Assembly (NCBI RefSeq): GCF_000699445.3
Contig: NC_067196.1
Coordinates: 84,310,364 to 84,374,363, forward strand
DNA: 64,000 nt
Reading direction: 5' to 3'
DNA from: Schistosoma haematobium
Taxonomy: Eukaryota; Platyhelminthes; Trematoda; Strigeidida; Schistosomatidae
The notes beneath the pieces are model-generated. The model did not search any database. It saw nothing but the letters and a program-made list of their open reading frames with translations, and was not told the DNA's origin. Positions 34,950 to 45,275 of the stretch are shown piece after piece. The first letter of the stretch is position 1; each line of letters opens with the position of its first letter. Made by a program: the position numbers and the translations under genes.

Positions 34950-35179
34950 TAACATTCTAGCTTTGTGGTAAAGTGTTTTTATAACATATTGGGTGAATTC
35001 TCTGAAAATTCACTCCATGTTTCATTCTGATATGTATACCTTTGAGAGATTTCTTCATTCGCTGCTAGCGTCTAGAGCAAAAGTCGAACAAGAGAGAATT
35101 CTCACTTTTATTCACTTAATCGTAGATAATTCGGAAAGACTGAACCAGTTTCTATTGGGAAAACTTATTTACTAGTATA

Positions 35180-35345
35180 GGGGTTGTGGAGATTATTAAC
35201 TTTTTGAGTGAGATCATGAACTGATTGATGTTAAACCACCTTTGGAAACCTGGAATCACTGGACGGCCGTTTCGTCCTATTGTGGGGCTCCTCAGAAGTG
35301 CGCATCCGCCATCCCGCTCGCGGGATTCGAACCCAGGGTCTTCGG
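35180..35345 (-). mobile_element. Hammerhead SINE (H7), joined to an inverted tail
   Basis: Minus-strand tail, ribozyme block 35256-35301, and box B (GATTCGAACCC on plus, 35323-35333). The sequence then switches at about 35355 to a plus-strand SINE tail (35360-35432). The ribozyme core CTGAGGAG, GAAAC and GUC are intact. Helix II has one mismatch and helix I has mismatches at its ends. Confidence 0.8.
35256..35301 (-). ncRNA. Hammerhead ribozyme motif, core intact
   Basis: Arms GCACTT/CAGTGA (four of six pairs), core CTGAGGAG, helix II GCCC/GGAC (one mismatch), GAAA, self-complementary CGGCCG and the GTC cleavage triplet. May retain weak activity. Confidence 0.6.
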
Positions 35346-35434
35346 TCTCGTTTCCTAAACTGGTCTAACATCAATCGGTTCATGATCTCAATCAAAAACT
35401 TAATAATCTCCACAACTTCTATACTAGCAATTAA

Positions 35435-35530
35435 CATGTCCTCACTAGTGACTAGCTTCGTGAGGGAATTCTCGAAGTTCTAGTGAGAAGCCGTGACTAG
35501 TGGAGCTAATCCATATTGGATAGAGACAGG
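35435..35530. repeat. Linker unit between hammerhead SINE copies, copy 1
   Basis: CTCACTAGTGACTAG, then AGTTCTAGTGAGAAGCCGTG and AGTGGAG. A homologous linker lies at 38345-38425, also between two SINE copies. Confidence 0.6.
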
Positions 35531-35805
35531 TATCTACCTCAGTACAACTGAAGTTGGTCGCGCAATTTCGTGGATTGGTTGATGTTAGACACTAGCACCA
35601 CAGGATGCCAGCTCAGTGGTCCAGTAGGTAAGGCGTTCGCGCGCGAGACCAAAGGCACCGGGTTCGAATCCCTCGAGTAGGATGGTGAATGCGCACTACT
35701 GAGGAGTCCCACAGTAGGACGAAACGGCCGTCCAATGCTTCCAGGTTTCGAAAGGTGGTGGCCTAACATCGATCGGTTCATGATCTCACTCAAAAACGTG
35801 TTTAC
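35525..35805 (+). mobile_element. tRNA-derived hammerhead SINE, full length (H8)
   Basis: Complete copy: head GAGACAGGTATCTACCTCA, then GATGCCAGCTCAGTGGTCC (box A region), GGGTTCGAATCCC (box B, intact), ribozyme block, tail ATCGGTTCATGATCTCACTC. This is the best template here for the family structure. Confidence 0.9.
35693..35738 (+). ncRNA. Hammerhead ribozyme motif, core intact
   Basis: Core CTGAGGAG (35699-35706), helix II TCCCACAGTAGGAC, GAAA (35721-35724), CGGCCGTC with cleavage after 35732. Helix I GCACTA/CAATGC keeps four of six pairs. It follows an intact polymerase III-like A/B box region, so it could be transcribed. Confidence 0.75.
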
Positions 35806-36089
35806 TCATTTAAAAAGTTTCATTTGATGTCATTTCAATGAATTTACAGTTTTACTTTGACAATAAGATGACATAATACTTTACTGAATCACTGGCAATC
35901 TAATAAGAAAGATTATTTAACATTGACAGACTTTTTGACATATCTAGCGATATTTTTAGTGAAATTAGTCCTGTCCTCATTTAATTTCCCTGACTTGGAA
36001 TTATCTTAAATAACTTAAGTTTTAAAAATAATGAACTTGTCAAGAAAGCTATTTAATTAAACTGATCAAACTTTCTTTATTCAAGATAT
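35806..36089. other. Noncoding, no recognisable feature
   Basis: AT-rich. Confidence 0.3.
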
Positions 36090-36380
36090 GATGGTCATAT
36101 TCTCTCTCTATGTGCACTATTGTGATGTGTGATACTGATGTCGATAGATATAAATAGTATGTATCGTCAATCAAAAGTGAAACGCCTAGAAGGTTAAGAA
36201 GATCAAAGAAAAGAGAACAAGAACAAAGAATGATTGGTGCGGAAACGAAAGAACAATAAAGTCTGAGACGATTGATTGACATTTTGCAAATTAAGATTTT
36301 ATTAAGAGATTCTATGATTTTGTGTTCAAATACACTTGATTGCCCCCTCTTGTGTTCATGTTCACCATACTATGAGCTTT
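36090..36380. repeat. Unclassified dispersed repeat, copy 2
   Basis: Homologous to 27440-27760 in the same orientation. Shared landmarks are AGAACAATAAAGTCTGAG and ACACTTGATTGCCCCCTCTTG. Confidence 0.6.
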
Positions 36381-36654
36381 ATGTAAAGTATTCAAAGATT
36401 TTAACTTTATTTAAACATTTAGGTACGATATTTTTCGTATTAAAAAGTCTTCATTGAGTTAAATTAGGTAAATTTACCTACAATAAAAGGTCTTAAAATA
36501 TTCAAGGATTCAATTACTTTATCAGTGTTTTATTGCACTGCTAGACTGACCTTGAGAGTGTTCATCTAATAATCAGTACCAAATGAGGGTTATAAACCAG
36601 TGTGAGGAATTAGAATTATTATTTACAGTTGATGATTAGGGTTAGAAATTAGAT

Positions 36655-36795
36655 TTACAGTTTTCATCACGAACTGATATCAGCTACAATGCCAAGACTC
36701 TATTTAGCCAAATGGATGAGTGAATTTCGCACCAAAATCCGAGACCTGTTATCTTATACCGGATTGGTTCGTCCACAAATTATAGTCTCACCCAT
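36655..36795 (+). repeat. Repeat shared with the Merlin interior
   Basis: TTTTCATCACGAACTGATATC to TTATAGTCTCACCC matches 34665-34800 inside the Merlin element. Its end (ATTGGTTCGTCCACAAATTATAGTCTC) resembles Merlin terminal sequence, so it is likely a Merlin-related fragment. Confidence 0.55.
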
Positions 36796-37269
36796 TTACC
36801 TTTATCATTTACTATAAATGATGTTCTTAGTATATTATGACTATAAGCTTTAGAAAAAAACTATTTAGGACATTTGAACCATTGTGATTAATTTAATTGG
36901 AGTATATGGATAAAATGCATAGGATGTTAATATTGATAGAAACTACAATCAAGTGTATGGAATAGTTAAAAGAGTTTTGATTAAATAACTTAAAGTTTGA
37001 ATACTTTTCCAAATAAACGTGATAAACGATAACATCTAACAACGAACACATTGACTGTTTAAAAGTTACAATCATGTTTGTGAACTTATGTTGTCAAAGT
37101 AATAAGTATGATGGGTTTTATTTAGAGAAAGGAAAATATTTATCTTTTTCAAAACCTGAATGATTATGTTTTCTCAGTTTCGATCAGATCGCTACAATCA
37201 TTTTAGAATTCATTTAGTTATGGATTGTTTGAATCTTTCCATTGATATTTAGGACTGCAGTTAATCCAT
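36796..37269. other. Noncoding, no recognisable feature
   Basis: AT-rich. Confidence 0.3.
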
Positions 37270-37535
37270 CTTTTATTGGCATGTGTTCATCCAGTGCAGA
37301 TTGCCACAATCACAAGCATTGTAGGCAAAGATGGATGGTGGCTAGCAGTGGAATCAAGGACGCGCGTTTCGTCGTATTTGCGACTCGGTAGCTAGATGTA
37401 TCAAACATCTTACAATGCTTGTGATTTAAGACAATATCAAGACAATCTTCACAGGATGTACACATTTCAACAAGAGACTGATCAATTACAGTCCTCAACA
37501 TCAATGGGAAGATTCAGTTAACCAATACAAAATGA
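37270..37535 (-). mobile_element. Sm-alpha-type hammerhead SINE (S2)
   Basis: Minus-strand copy with ribozyme block at about 37345-37400. GACGAAACGCGCGTCCTTGATT and the ACATCTAG/CTTGAT helix I region are kept. The core reads CTACCGAG instead of CTGATGAG, so G5 and A6 are lost. Helix II shows a paired change (TCG/CGA for TCC/GGA). Confidence 0.8.
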
Positions 37536-37554
37536 ATAGAAATTCACCTCGTTG

Positions 37555-37730
37555 CACAAGCTAGTGGGTATCTGAACTTATTTGTTAAGTGGATATTGCG
37601 ATGACATTTTAAGCGAACGGTATTGGGTTGAAGCCTCGGAGTGAACATCAACTCTCGGATGCATGTACATCCAGCTGACGAGACGCGCTTCCTTGATTCC
37701 ACTGCTAGCGACTAAACATTTCAGAATTTA
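37555..37730 (+). mobile_element. Sm-alpha-type hammerhead SINE (S3), ribozyme lacking helix II
   Basis: Polymerase III-like boxes (AGCTAGTGGGTATCTG and GGGTTGAAGCC) lead to ACATCCAGCTGACGAG, which joins directly to ACGCGCTTCCTTGATTCC. The CUGANGA core is perfect, but about 16 nt containing helix II and most of GAAA are deleted. It forms a head-to-head pair with S2. Confidence 0.8.
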
Positions 37731-38119
37731 TAACACCTTATATACTTCATGTGAAATTATCGTCAAATGACTTTGTCGGAGATAGTTGAACTTTTTTGAT
37801 ATAGGATTCGTTCTTATTTCCTTCATTAGCAAGGTTTACTTTAAAAATAAGTCAATATCACGTTTTCTATACGTTTTTTTTCATGATGAGGTTAAGAATT
37901 AAATGTGGAAAACCACCTAACTAAGAACCGTCTAATTTATAAAAATAAAACATAACTACAAGGAATAAACTGATTATCTAATGGTTAAACTTCTAGGTAC
38001 TTTATCAAACAACTGTCCAGCTAACATCTCATGGAGCAAACGCTTCTTTTCGTGTTAACAGATATGTCATGACTATATGCATCAAGAAATATGTTTCTAA
38101 TAATAAACCTTTCCTGTTG
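37731..38119. other. Noncoding, no recognisable feature
   Basis: AT-rich. Confidence 0.3.
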
Positions 38120-38340
38120 ACTTCCTCTAATCATGAAATGTTTATGATAGATTATTATTGTCCTGGGTTCAAATCTCACGAGGCGGAATCGTGGAGGCCT
38201 ACTGCCGAGGAGTCCCACAGTAGTACGAAATGGCAGTCCAATGCCTCCAGGTTCTCCATAGTGATCTATCTTCAATTGACTCATGATCTCAACTATTAAA
38301 AAATTACTATAATATCCACAAAAACCCCTTCTGATATGAG
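38120..38340 (+). mobile_element. Hammerhead SINE (H9)
   Basis: Box B (GGGTTCAAATCTC), ribozyme block 38199-38244 and full tail ending ACCCCTTCTGATATGAG. The core is CCGAGGAG (U4 to C), so it is probably inactive. GAAA is kept. Confidence 0.8.
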
Positions 38341-38344
38341 TCGA

Positions 38345-38425
38345 CATATACTCACTAGTGAAGGTCTCCAAGAAATATTTCTTGGAGTTCTAGTGAGAAG
38401 CAGTGACCAGTGGAGTTCAACCAGG
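38345..38425. repeat. Linker unit between hammerhead SINE copies, copy 2
   Basis: CTCACTAGTGAAGG, then AGTTCTAGTGAGAAGCAGTG and AGTGGAG, homologous to 35435-35530. Confidence 0.6.
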
Positions 38426-38429
38426 TCTT

Positions 38430-38712
38430 TTATGAGATAGTAACTCACTGAAGATAATGGTGTATGTGTCGCTCAATTTCGTGGATTGGTTGAAGTAACA
38501 CATTGACACCGTTGGATGCCGACTGGCTCAGTAGTCTAGAGTGCAAGCGTTTGCGCGTGAGACCTATAGGTCCTGAGTTCGATTTGTGGATACGCATTGT
38601 TGAGGAGTTCCAAAATCGGACGGAACGGCCGTGTAGTGATCTCAGGTTTTCCATGATGGTCTAGCTCCAACTGACTAATGATCCGCCAAACCCCTTCTGA
38701 TATTAGTGTTTT
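38430..38712 (+). mobile_element. tRNA-derived hammerhead SINE (H10)
   Basis: Head, tRNA-like region (GACTGGCTCAGTAGTCTAG), ribozyme block 38594-38639 and tail ending CCCCTTCTGATATTAG. The core is TTGAGGAG and GAAA is GGAA, so it is inactive. Copy B was inserted a few bases downstream. Confidence 0.8.
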
Positions 38713-38714
38713 AT

Positions 38715-38724
38715 TAAGTTACTA
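38715..38724. repeat. Target site duplication of SR2-like copy B (left)
   Basis: TAAGTTACTA here and at 42620-42629, perfect over 10 bp. Confidence 0.85.
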
Positions 38725-38922
38725 GTCAGTCAGCTACAACGTAGGACCAGGCACATATGTGCATCGGTCCAGGTTGCCATACCGCATCAGCACAACAAGA
38801 TGAACACCGGATTCATAGCAGTGGTTATGTCAAAGGTGGTAATATATAAGAGAAAGATTGCATATAGAGATATAATACAAGAAGAAAGAATTGGTTCGTA
38901 GAAAGAAAGATATGAAGCGATT

Positions 38923-39468
38923 TTAATCTCTTAGTTTAAGGGAAGACAGGGAGTGTATACACCGACGCCATTGTGATCGATTCTGAGCCATGTCACCAAG
39001 AGTCTCCAACCATTGGTTACGATAGTCACGTGGACCCCAACCAAGTAGTCTGCATCTACCAACATGGCTCAGACTAGAAGTTAGTGACTTCAAGCACTGA
39101 TGCCACGTTTTGGTTTGGCCGCCCCTAACTTTCTTCCAACCATTTCCAATACCGGATAGCATTGCACGTCGTGATAATCGGTGTTCAGGCATACGTAACA
39201 CGTGGCCCAACCATCTCAGTCGATGAAGATTCACAACCTCATCGGTTGATTTACCATCATTCTTTAATACCCTGCGTCTAACCTCACTATTACTTACCCG
39301 GTGATCCCAGCAGACTCCAGCAATATTTCTAAGGCATCTGTGGTCAAATACTAATAGCTTACGAGTGTCTTCTACTCTTAATGACCATGTTTCGCTGCCG
39401 TAAATTAAAACAGAACGGACTGCTGCGCAGTATACTTGTCCTTTTATTGATAGACGGATATCTCGCCT
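38923..39468 (-). pseudogene. RTE C-terminal domain of copy B
   Basis: HRLRWLGHVLRM, RGGQTKTWHQC and QWRRCIHS blocks as in copy A, with only a few substitutions (LSRRAM for LPRRAM, NRSQW for NRLQW). Split from the RT by the shared stop at about 39470. Confidence 0.8.
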
Positions 39469-40680
39469 TCACCATAGGTGATGTAAGTTGGGAAAAAGGA
39501 AATGAGCTTTCTGAATCCGTGTAGAGATTTCATCAGACATCAACTTATTAGGGCTGCTCAGACTTCCAAGATATGTGAAGTTGTCAACGCGTTCGACTAC
39601 TTCACTCCCTATCCTTAGTTCAGGTGTTGATGCAGACCAGTTCTGAAGCAACAACTTGCATTTCGAGGGAGAGAAGCGCATTCCAAACATTCTGGCATTG
39701 TTGCTCAGTGCTACCAGAAGACTCTGCATTTTGTCAGCGTCTTCATCAAACAGGACTATGTCATCTGCGTATTCTAAGTCGATAAGTGGACCTCCTGGTA
39801 GGAGATCAATACCCGAGAACTCAGTCGACGAGAATGTTATTTCCATCAGTAGATCTATGATGAAGTTGAACAAAAATGGGGAAAGTGGACATCCTTGACG
39901 GACACCACTTGAGGTTGCAAAGGTAGATGACAGTTCGCCATAAGCTCTGACTCGACTAGTAGTGTTCGAGTAAAGAGCCTTTACAAGGTTTATGTACTTC
40001 TGGGGTACGCCTTTCAATGACAGACACTGCCACAGAATCTCGCGGTCTACCGAGTCAAATGCTGCTTTTAAGTCGAGAAAGACCACCATTGTCGGACGCC
40101 GATAAGTATGCCTGTGTTCTAGAATCTGACGAATGGTGAATATGTGGTCGATGCAGCCACGACCAGGTCTAAAGCCAGCTTGATTCTCTCGTGTTTGCAG
40201 TTCACGAGTCTTAGTTAGGCGTCTGATAATTATCGAGGCTAGTATTTTAGATATTATATTAGTTAAACTAATCCCTCTGTGGTTGTCACAGGATGATTTT
40301 GACCCTTTCTTATATATTGGGACGATAAGTGATTGTGACCAGTTAGATGGGATAACGTCTAACTCCCAGATTTTAGCTAAAATATTAGTCAACCTAATCG
40401 CTAAAATTGGACCACCATCCTTAAAGACCTCTGGAGCCAGTCCATCTGGACCAGCTGCCCTTCCTTGCTTCAGATTAACTATGGCCTTTTGAACTTCAGC
40501 GAGAGTTGGGGGACCTACTTCAATGTTCCATTCACACTGTCTGGGAATGGAGGGTAGTTGTAGAGTAGCTGAAGGCCAGCTGAACTGTTCTCTGAAATGT
40601 TCCGCCCATCGTTCTAAACGCCTGGACTGGGAGCAGATGAGTGTATCGCCTTTTTCCGATATAATCTCACTTACACTTGA
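39469..40680 (-). pseudogene. Reverse transcriptase domain of copy B
   Basis: Intact RT blocks including FLDLKAAFDSVDR, GVRQGCPLSPFLFN and LEYADDIVLF. Unlike copy A, the frame stays open upstream through GPPTLAEVQKAIVNL and FSWPSATL to the start of the RT region near 40680, where the shared frameshift separates it from the linker. This is the best-preserved RT in the window. Confidence 0.85.
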
Positions 40681-41223
40681 CTTTTATTAGTCTGTAAAGC
40701 TGTCTTGTGTTCCCTATAGTCGCCGCCTTTTCCATCTCTTTTGCTTTCGTTGCCCACCACTGCTCACGGTCGTTTCTTAGACTTTTTCTTAACCTAGATC
40801 TGATTTGTTTTCGCTCTTCATCGTGTTCAGAGCCTGATGTGATGAGTTTACGAGAATCCATCAGTGCAATAGACCTAGAGGAAATCCATTGGTTCTTTGT
40901 AACCCTGTGGTTTAAATCACTGATGTCACTGCTGTTTCCACAGCTGTTTGTATATCTTTCCAAGCAACATCTGGGTCAACCTCGTTTTCAGAACTACCTA
41001 CTTGTGACCTCAACTGTTCTTGGAACCTACTTTTGGTTTTCTCGTTACTCAATTCAGTTCTAATGGGTCTTTTTACTGAGGCTTTTTTGCGTCCAGTGAG
41101 GCGCAAGCAGATGCGTGCCCGTATTGGGGCGTGGTCGGAGTCCAAGCAAGTACTCCAGAACGAGCGACAATCTTGTACCGACCCTCTCCAACGATGACTG
41201 ATGGCAAAATGGTCTATTTGAGT
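40667..41223 (-). pseudogene. Endonuclease-RT linker of copy B
   Basis: Two frames (40912-41145 and 40667-40963) together give the linker with DSDHAPIRARICLRL and LRNDREQWWATKAKEMEKAA. They are split near 40915 by a loss of bases relative to copy A. Confidence 0.7.
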
Positions 41224-41985
41224 CTATCGTTGGTTTGGTGTAGGGGGTCGCCATTTTAGACGATGTCTCTCCTTATGCTTAAAATCTGTGTTTGCTAAAA
41301 ATAAACGATTGTCTGAGCACAGTTGCAGCAGACGATCACCATTATCTGTTCGCTGATCCGGAATACTAAAATACCCACCTAAATGCCTTTCTGTTTGGTT
41401 TAAACTACTTATCTGGGCATTAAAGTCACCTGCTACGAGTACTGTGTCTGAGCGTTTAGCTTTCTGAAGAAGTTCGGACAGCTTTCTGTAAAATTCATCT
41501 TTCACATCAGCTGAGCTGCAGTCAGTGGGAGCGTAGGGAGAAACGACAAAAAGGCAACGACGTGTGTCCCTATCCTTCCGAGTTCTTACGGAGCCGTTTA
41601 GCCGAACAGCACATAGACGACTGTTGACGGGGATCCACTCTAGCAGTGCTTGTTCCGCCCTCATGCTTAGTGCTATGCCTACACCTGCCAGTCCACGAGA
41701 ACTGGCCATCGGGTCACCAGATACACGGAGGGTGTATCTCGTTGGCTCTCCGTTTTGTCGAGGTGAGGTCAAGTGAATGACCACACTGGGATCCTGTATG
41801 CGTGTTTCGGAGACACAGCATACATCAATGGAAAGAGATTCTAGGGTTTTAGCCAAGGAAGCCTGCTGACCGATTTGACATAGAGTGCGTACGTTGAAAG
41901 CTCCAATGTGTAGTTTGGAGCGAGGTTTCAGTAGACCTGGGACAGAGTTTTGAGCACTAGAATCGTTGGCTATGGTGACACTTGA
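41224..41985 (-). pseudogene. AP-endonuclease domain of copy B
   Basis: Same motifs as in copy A (VSETRI, SPYAPTD, AGDFNAQ, LCSDNRLF). The frame is open into WRPPTPNQR, then a TAG stands in place of the Trp seen in copy C (QRWTQIDH). Confidence 0.85.
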
Positions 41986-42629
41986 GGAGGAAGTTTAGGG
42001 TTGAAAGTCGATGTAGGAGGAATAATAGGAATTGAAGAGGAAGGTTGATTATGAATACAGTGGTCTTGGGTGCTGTTAGAGGTATGAGGGCGGTTATCAC
42101 TTCCCGGTTGCCCACACCGTGGAAGGGTTCTTCTGGAGGTACCTGAAAAGGAAATTGGATTAGAGGCGGTCTCAGTGACCTGAGAGCGTGACCGCAGTGC
42201 CCAAGGGACAACTGCTTCAGGCCGGTCGCGCACGACATTTTCGTGGAAGGTTTTTAATGTGTTAGCTCCGTTCTTCAAAGGGCCTTACTGCCAGAGACGG
42301 AAATCCGTGAGGTAAGGTGAGGTGTGCATTTTTAGGGTCGACCTTTTCTAACCCCACCCCTCCTTGTGGGAAGGCAGCATCGCTGTCATGCTGGTTGTCT
42401 GAAGGAAACACCTTACTGCTGTCACACCTCTGTACAGTCAGCAGTACGACCTCGCCTTCGGACCTTGGGTTTGTTGCTTTTAGTCTTACCGCTCTTCAAC
42501 CGACCTGTCTGACATGGTAGGACCTTGAGGAACGGTTGTTCCAGCCAGTATAGCTCGGTTACTTCATCACGATAGGCAAGCTCGACCACCACGTCAAGGT
42601 AGCAACAACGGTCGGGTACTAAGTTACTA

Positions 42630-43059
42630 TACAAATGTATCATATAAAAAAAAGATATAATACTACAGATTAACTGAAAATTTTATTCTACTTTACATTA
42701 ATATTTACAATGCTGATACATAATACGAGGAAGTATAAAATGCTTGTCAATATATTTGGTTGGATGTAAATACTTTTATAGTTATAATATGATCCGAATT
42801 AATTACACAAGTTGGATTTAGATGAAATTAATGTGCTTTGTACAGTAAGAATGCCAATTGGTCAACAAAATATCGAAAACAGTATTCTAAATCCCATGTA
42901 TCAAAGCTAAAATTAAAAAAAGATCATAAATAATAATAATACTGTTTTGGATTGATTACTATGTTGATAATAAACAATAAATAATGCTCTAGCAGCTTGT
43001 GAACTGATAATGATGTATATGATTTATCATTTGTAAGAATGCAGTAACTGGATAATATT
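42630..43059. other. Noncoding, no recognisable feature
   Basis: AT-rich. Confidence 0.3.
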
Positions 43060-43110
43060 AGGATTTTAGTAGTTGACATCATGATTCAATTGAAGCTAGA
43101 CCACTATGGA
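43060..43110 (-). mobile_element. Hammerhead SINE tail, interrupted (H11, left part)
   Basis: The tail (GACATCATGATTCAATTGAAGC and CTAGACCACTATGGA) stops where insert E begins and resumes at 45010. Confidence 0.8.
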
Positions 43111-45009
43111 CCCGACCGAAGCTGCTACCTTGATGCGGTGGTCAAGCTTGCCTATCGTGATGACCCAACCGAGCTATATTGTCTGGAACATATGTTCCTG
43201 TAGGTTCTACCATGCCAGGCAGGTCGAATGGAGAACGGTAAGACTAAAAGCAACAAACCCTCAGACAACCAGCATCTGAAGCAATGCTGCCGTCCCACAA
43301 GGAGGGGTGGGATTAGAAAAGGTCGACCCTAAAAACGTCACACCTCACCTTACCTCACGGATTTCCGTCTGCGGCGGTAAGGCCCTTTGAAGAACGGTTT
43401 CCAAATGCCGGTTTCCTTAACAAGTCTGAACAATTGTCTGCTATTACCTATTGCCTCTGCCTTTCCCATCTCTTTTGCTTTCGCTACCCACCACTGTTCA
43501 CGATCATTGCGTAGACTTCTTGTCAGCTTGCGCTTAAGCTGACTCATTATGTTCAGAGCCAGGTGGAATGAGTTTCCGAGCATCTATCAGTGTGATAGAT
43601 GCTGCTGAGATCCAGTGTTTCTCCCTAACCTTCTGGTTTACGTTACTAGCAGATATCAGTGCTGTTTCCACAGCTTTTCGGATATCATTCCATGCTGCCT
43701 CGGGGTGGGCATCACGTACATGGCTGCCTAACTTTTTCTAGTTGTTCCCAAAATATACTTTTAGCTTGACTATCATTAAGTAGGACCCTAAGAGGTCTCC
43801 TTGCAGCATCTTTCCTACATCCAGTAAGACGCAGACAGATACGTGCTCGTACTAGAGCACGATTTGAGTCTAAGCATGTGCTCCGGAATGAGCGACAGCC
43901 TTCTATCGAGCCCCTCCATAGGTGGCTGATAGCGATGTGATCTATTTGGGTCCAACGTTGGGATGAATTAGGGGTCGCCAAGTTAAAATATGTTTTTGCT
44001 CATGCTTAATGTTAATATTTGCAAGAAAGAGGCGGTTATCTGAGCATAGCTGCAACAGACGGTCGCCATTATCTGTTCTTTGAGCCACGACACCATAAGA
44101 TCCACCCAAGTGTCTTTCCCTATCGCTTAGTTTACCTATTTGAGCATTAAAGTCACCGGCCACTATTACTACATCCGAACGCCTAGCTTTTAGGAGAAGG
44201 TCCGAAAGCTTTCAGTAAAACTCATCTTTTACATCATCTGCGCTGCAGTCAGTGGGAGAATAGGCAAAGACGACGAAGAGGCAACGACGAGTGTCCCTAT
44301 CTTTCCGAGTCCTTATTGTTCCGTTCAATCGGACAGCACACAGACGACCGTCTACTGGGATCCACTCTAAGAGAGCTATTTCTGCCCTAGGACTCAATGC
44401 TATACGTACGCCGGTGAGGCCACGGGAAGCAGGATCTGGGCTTCCAGATACACAAAGTGTGAATCGAGTCGGTTCTTTATTTTGGCATGGTGAGGTCAAA
44501 TGAATGACACTACTCGGATTCTGTATGCGCGTTTCGGAGACGCAGCACACATCGATGGTGCGGGATTCTAAAGTCCTAGCTAAGGAAGCCTGTTGTCCTA
44601 TTTGGCACAGTGTTCGGACATTATAAGCTCCAACATGAAGTTTAGAGCGTGGTTTCAGGAGACCAGGAATAACGTTCCGCGTACTCGAATCGTTTGCGCT
44701 AGCGGTGCGAGGTGATAAAGGGATGTGAGAAGGGTTAGTCGGGGAGATAAGAGAGGTATTAGGAGGTGTAGGAAGGATTTCAATGTGACCAACTTGTTCT
44801 CTTGTGCTGTTACGGTTGCTATCATCTCGCGGTCCCCAACCAGGTAGTCTACACCTACCGACATGACTCAGACCACTTGTCAGTGACTTCATGGACTTGT
44901 GCCATATTTTGGTCTGGCCGCCCCTAGCTTTGTTCCAACCTACTCCTATACCACTGAACATCGCACGTCGAGGCAGTCGGTCGTTATGCATACGTAACAC
45001 GTGTCCAAG
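43111..45009 (-). mobile_element. Chimeric SR2-like insert (element E)
   Basis: A 1.9-kb insert between perfect copies of CCACTATGGA (43101-43110 and 45010-45019), inside SINE H11. From the right on minus: a piece of the RTE C-terminal domain (MLRMHNDRLPRRAMFSGIG to GWGPRDDSN), fused in frame to the leader and endonuclease (VCCVSETRI, AYSPTD, AGDFNAQIG), then the linker (LRNDREQWWVAKAKEMGKA) to about 43410. The left 300 bp (43111 to about 43400) are the element's 5' leader in the opposite, plus, orientation. No 3' UTR or tail is present. It belongs to the same subfamily as copy C. Confidence 0.85.
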
Positions 45010-45235
45010 CCACTATGGAAAACCTGTAAGTACTGGATGGCCGCTTTGTTCTATTGTGGGACTCTTCAGCACTGCACCTCCACGATTCCACCTCGCGATA
45101 TTTGAACCCAGGATCTATCGGTCTCGTGCATGAACACTTAACCTCAGAATCACTGAGCCAGCCGGCATCCAACGATGTTAATGTGCAACCTCAACTGATC
45201 CATGAAATTGAGCATGAATGTGACTCATGATCTCA
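45010..45235 (-). mobile_element. tRNA-derived hammerhead SINE (H11, right part)
   Basis: Ribozyme block 45030-45075 and tRNA-like part (TTTGAACCCAGGATC, box B on minus; GAGCCAGCCGGCATCC). The core CTGAAGAG is kept, but GAAA has become AAAG and helix II is broken, so it is inactive. A short plus-strand SINE tail (about 45220-45275) follows. The copy lies in sense downstream of the light chain exon at 46349-46521. Confidence 0.8.
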
Positions 45236-45275
45236 ACTATTAAAATTACTATAATATCGACAAAACCCCTCCTGA

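Larger units (their letters stand above)
38725..42619 (-). mobile_element. SR2-like RTE LINE, near full length (copy B)
   Basis: Almost identical to copy A, with the same 3.9-kb length and gene order and an independent 10-bp target duplication. The 3' tail has fewer tandem units. Lesions shared with A are the stop in the RWTQ motif, the frameshift at LIKVKCK, and the stop after HLW. Differences include extra bases that keep the frame at 41250 and 40503, and point changes in the linker around 40800-41130. Confidence 0.9.

Noticed and set aside
35525..35805. Possible functional tRNA genes at box A/B motifs
   Set aside because: The regions are SINE heads: no cloverleaf acceptor stem, followed by the ribozyme block and SINE tail in every copy.
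38725..42619. Copy B as an autonomous active LINE
   Set aside because: A stop in the endonuclease, a linker frameshift and a stop before the C-terminal domain break its protein.
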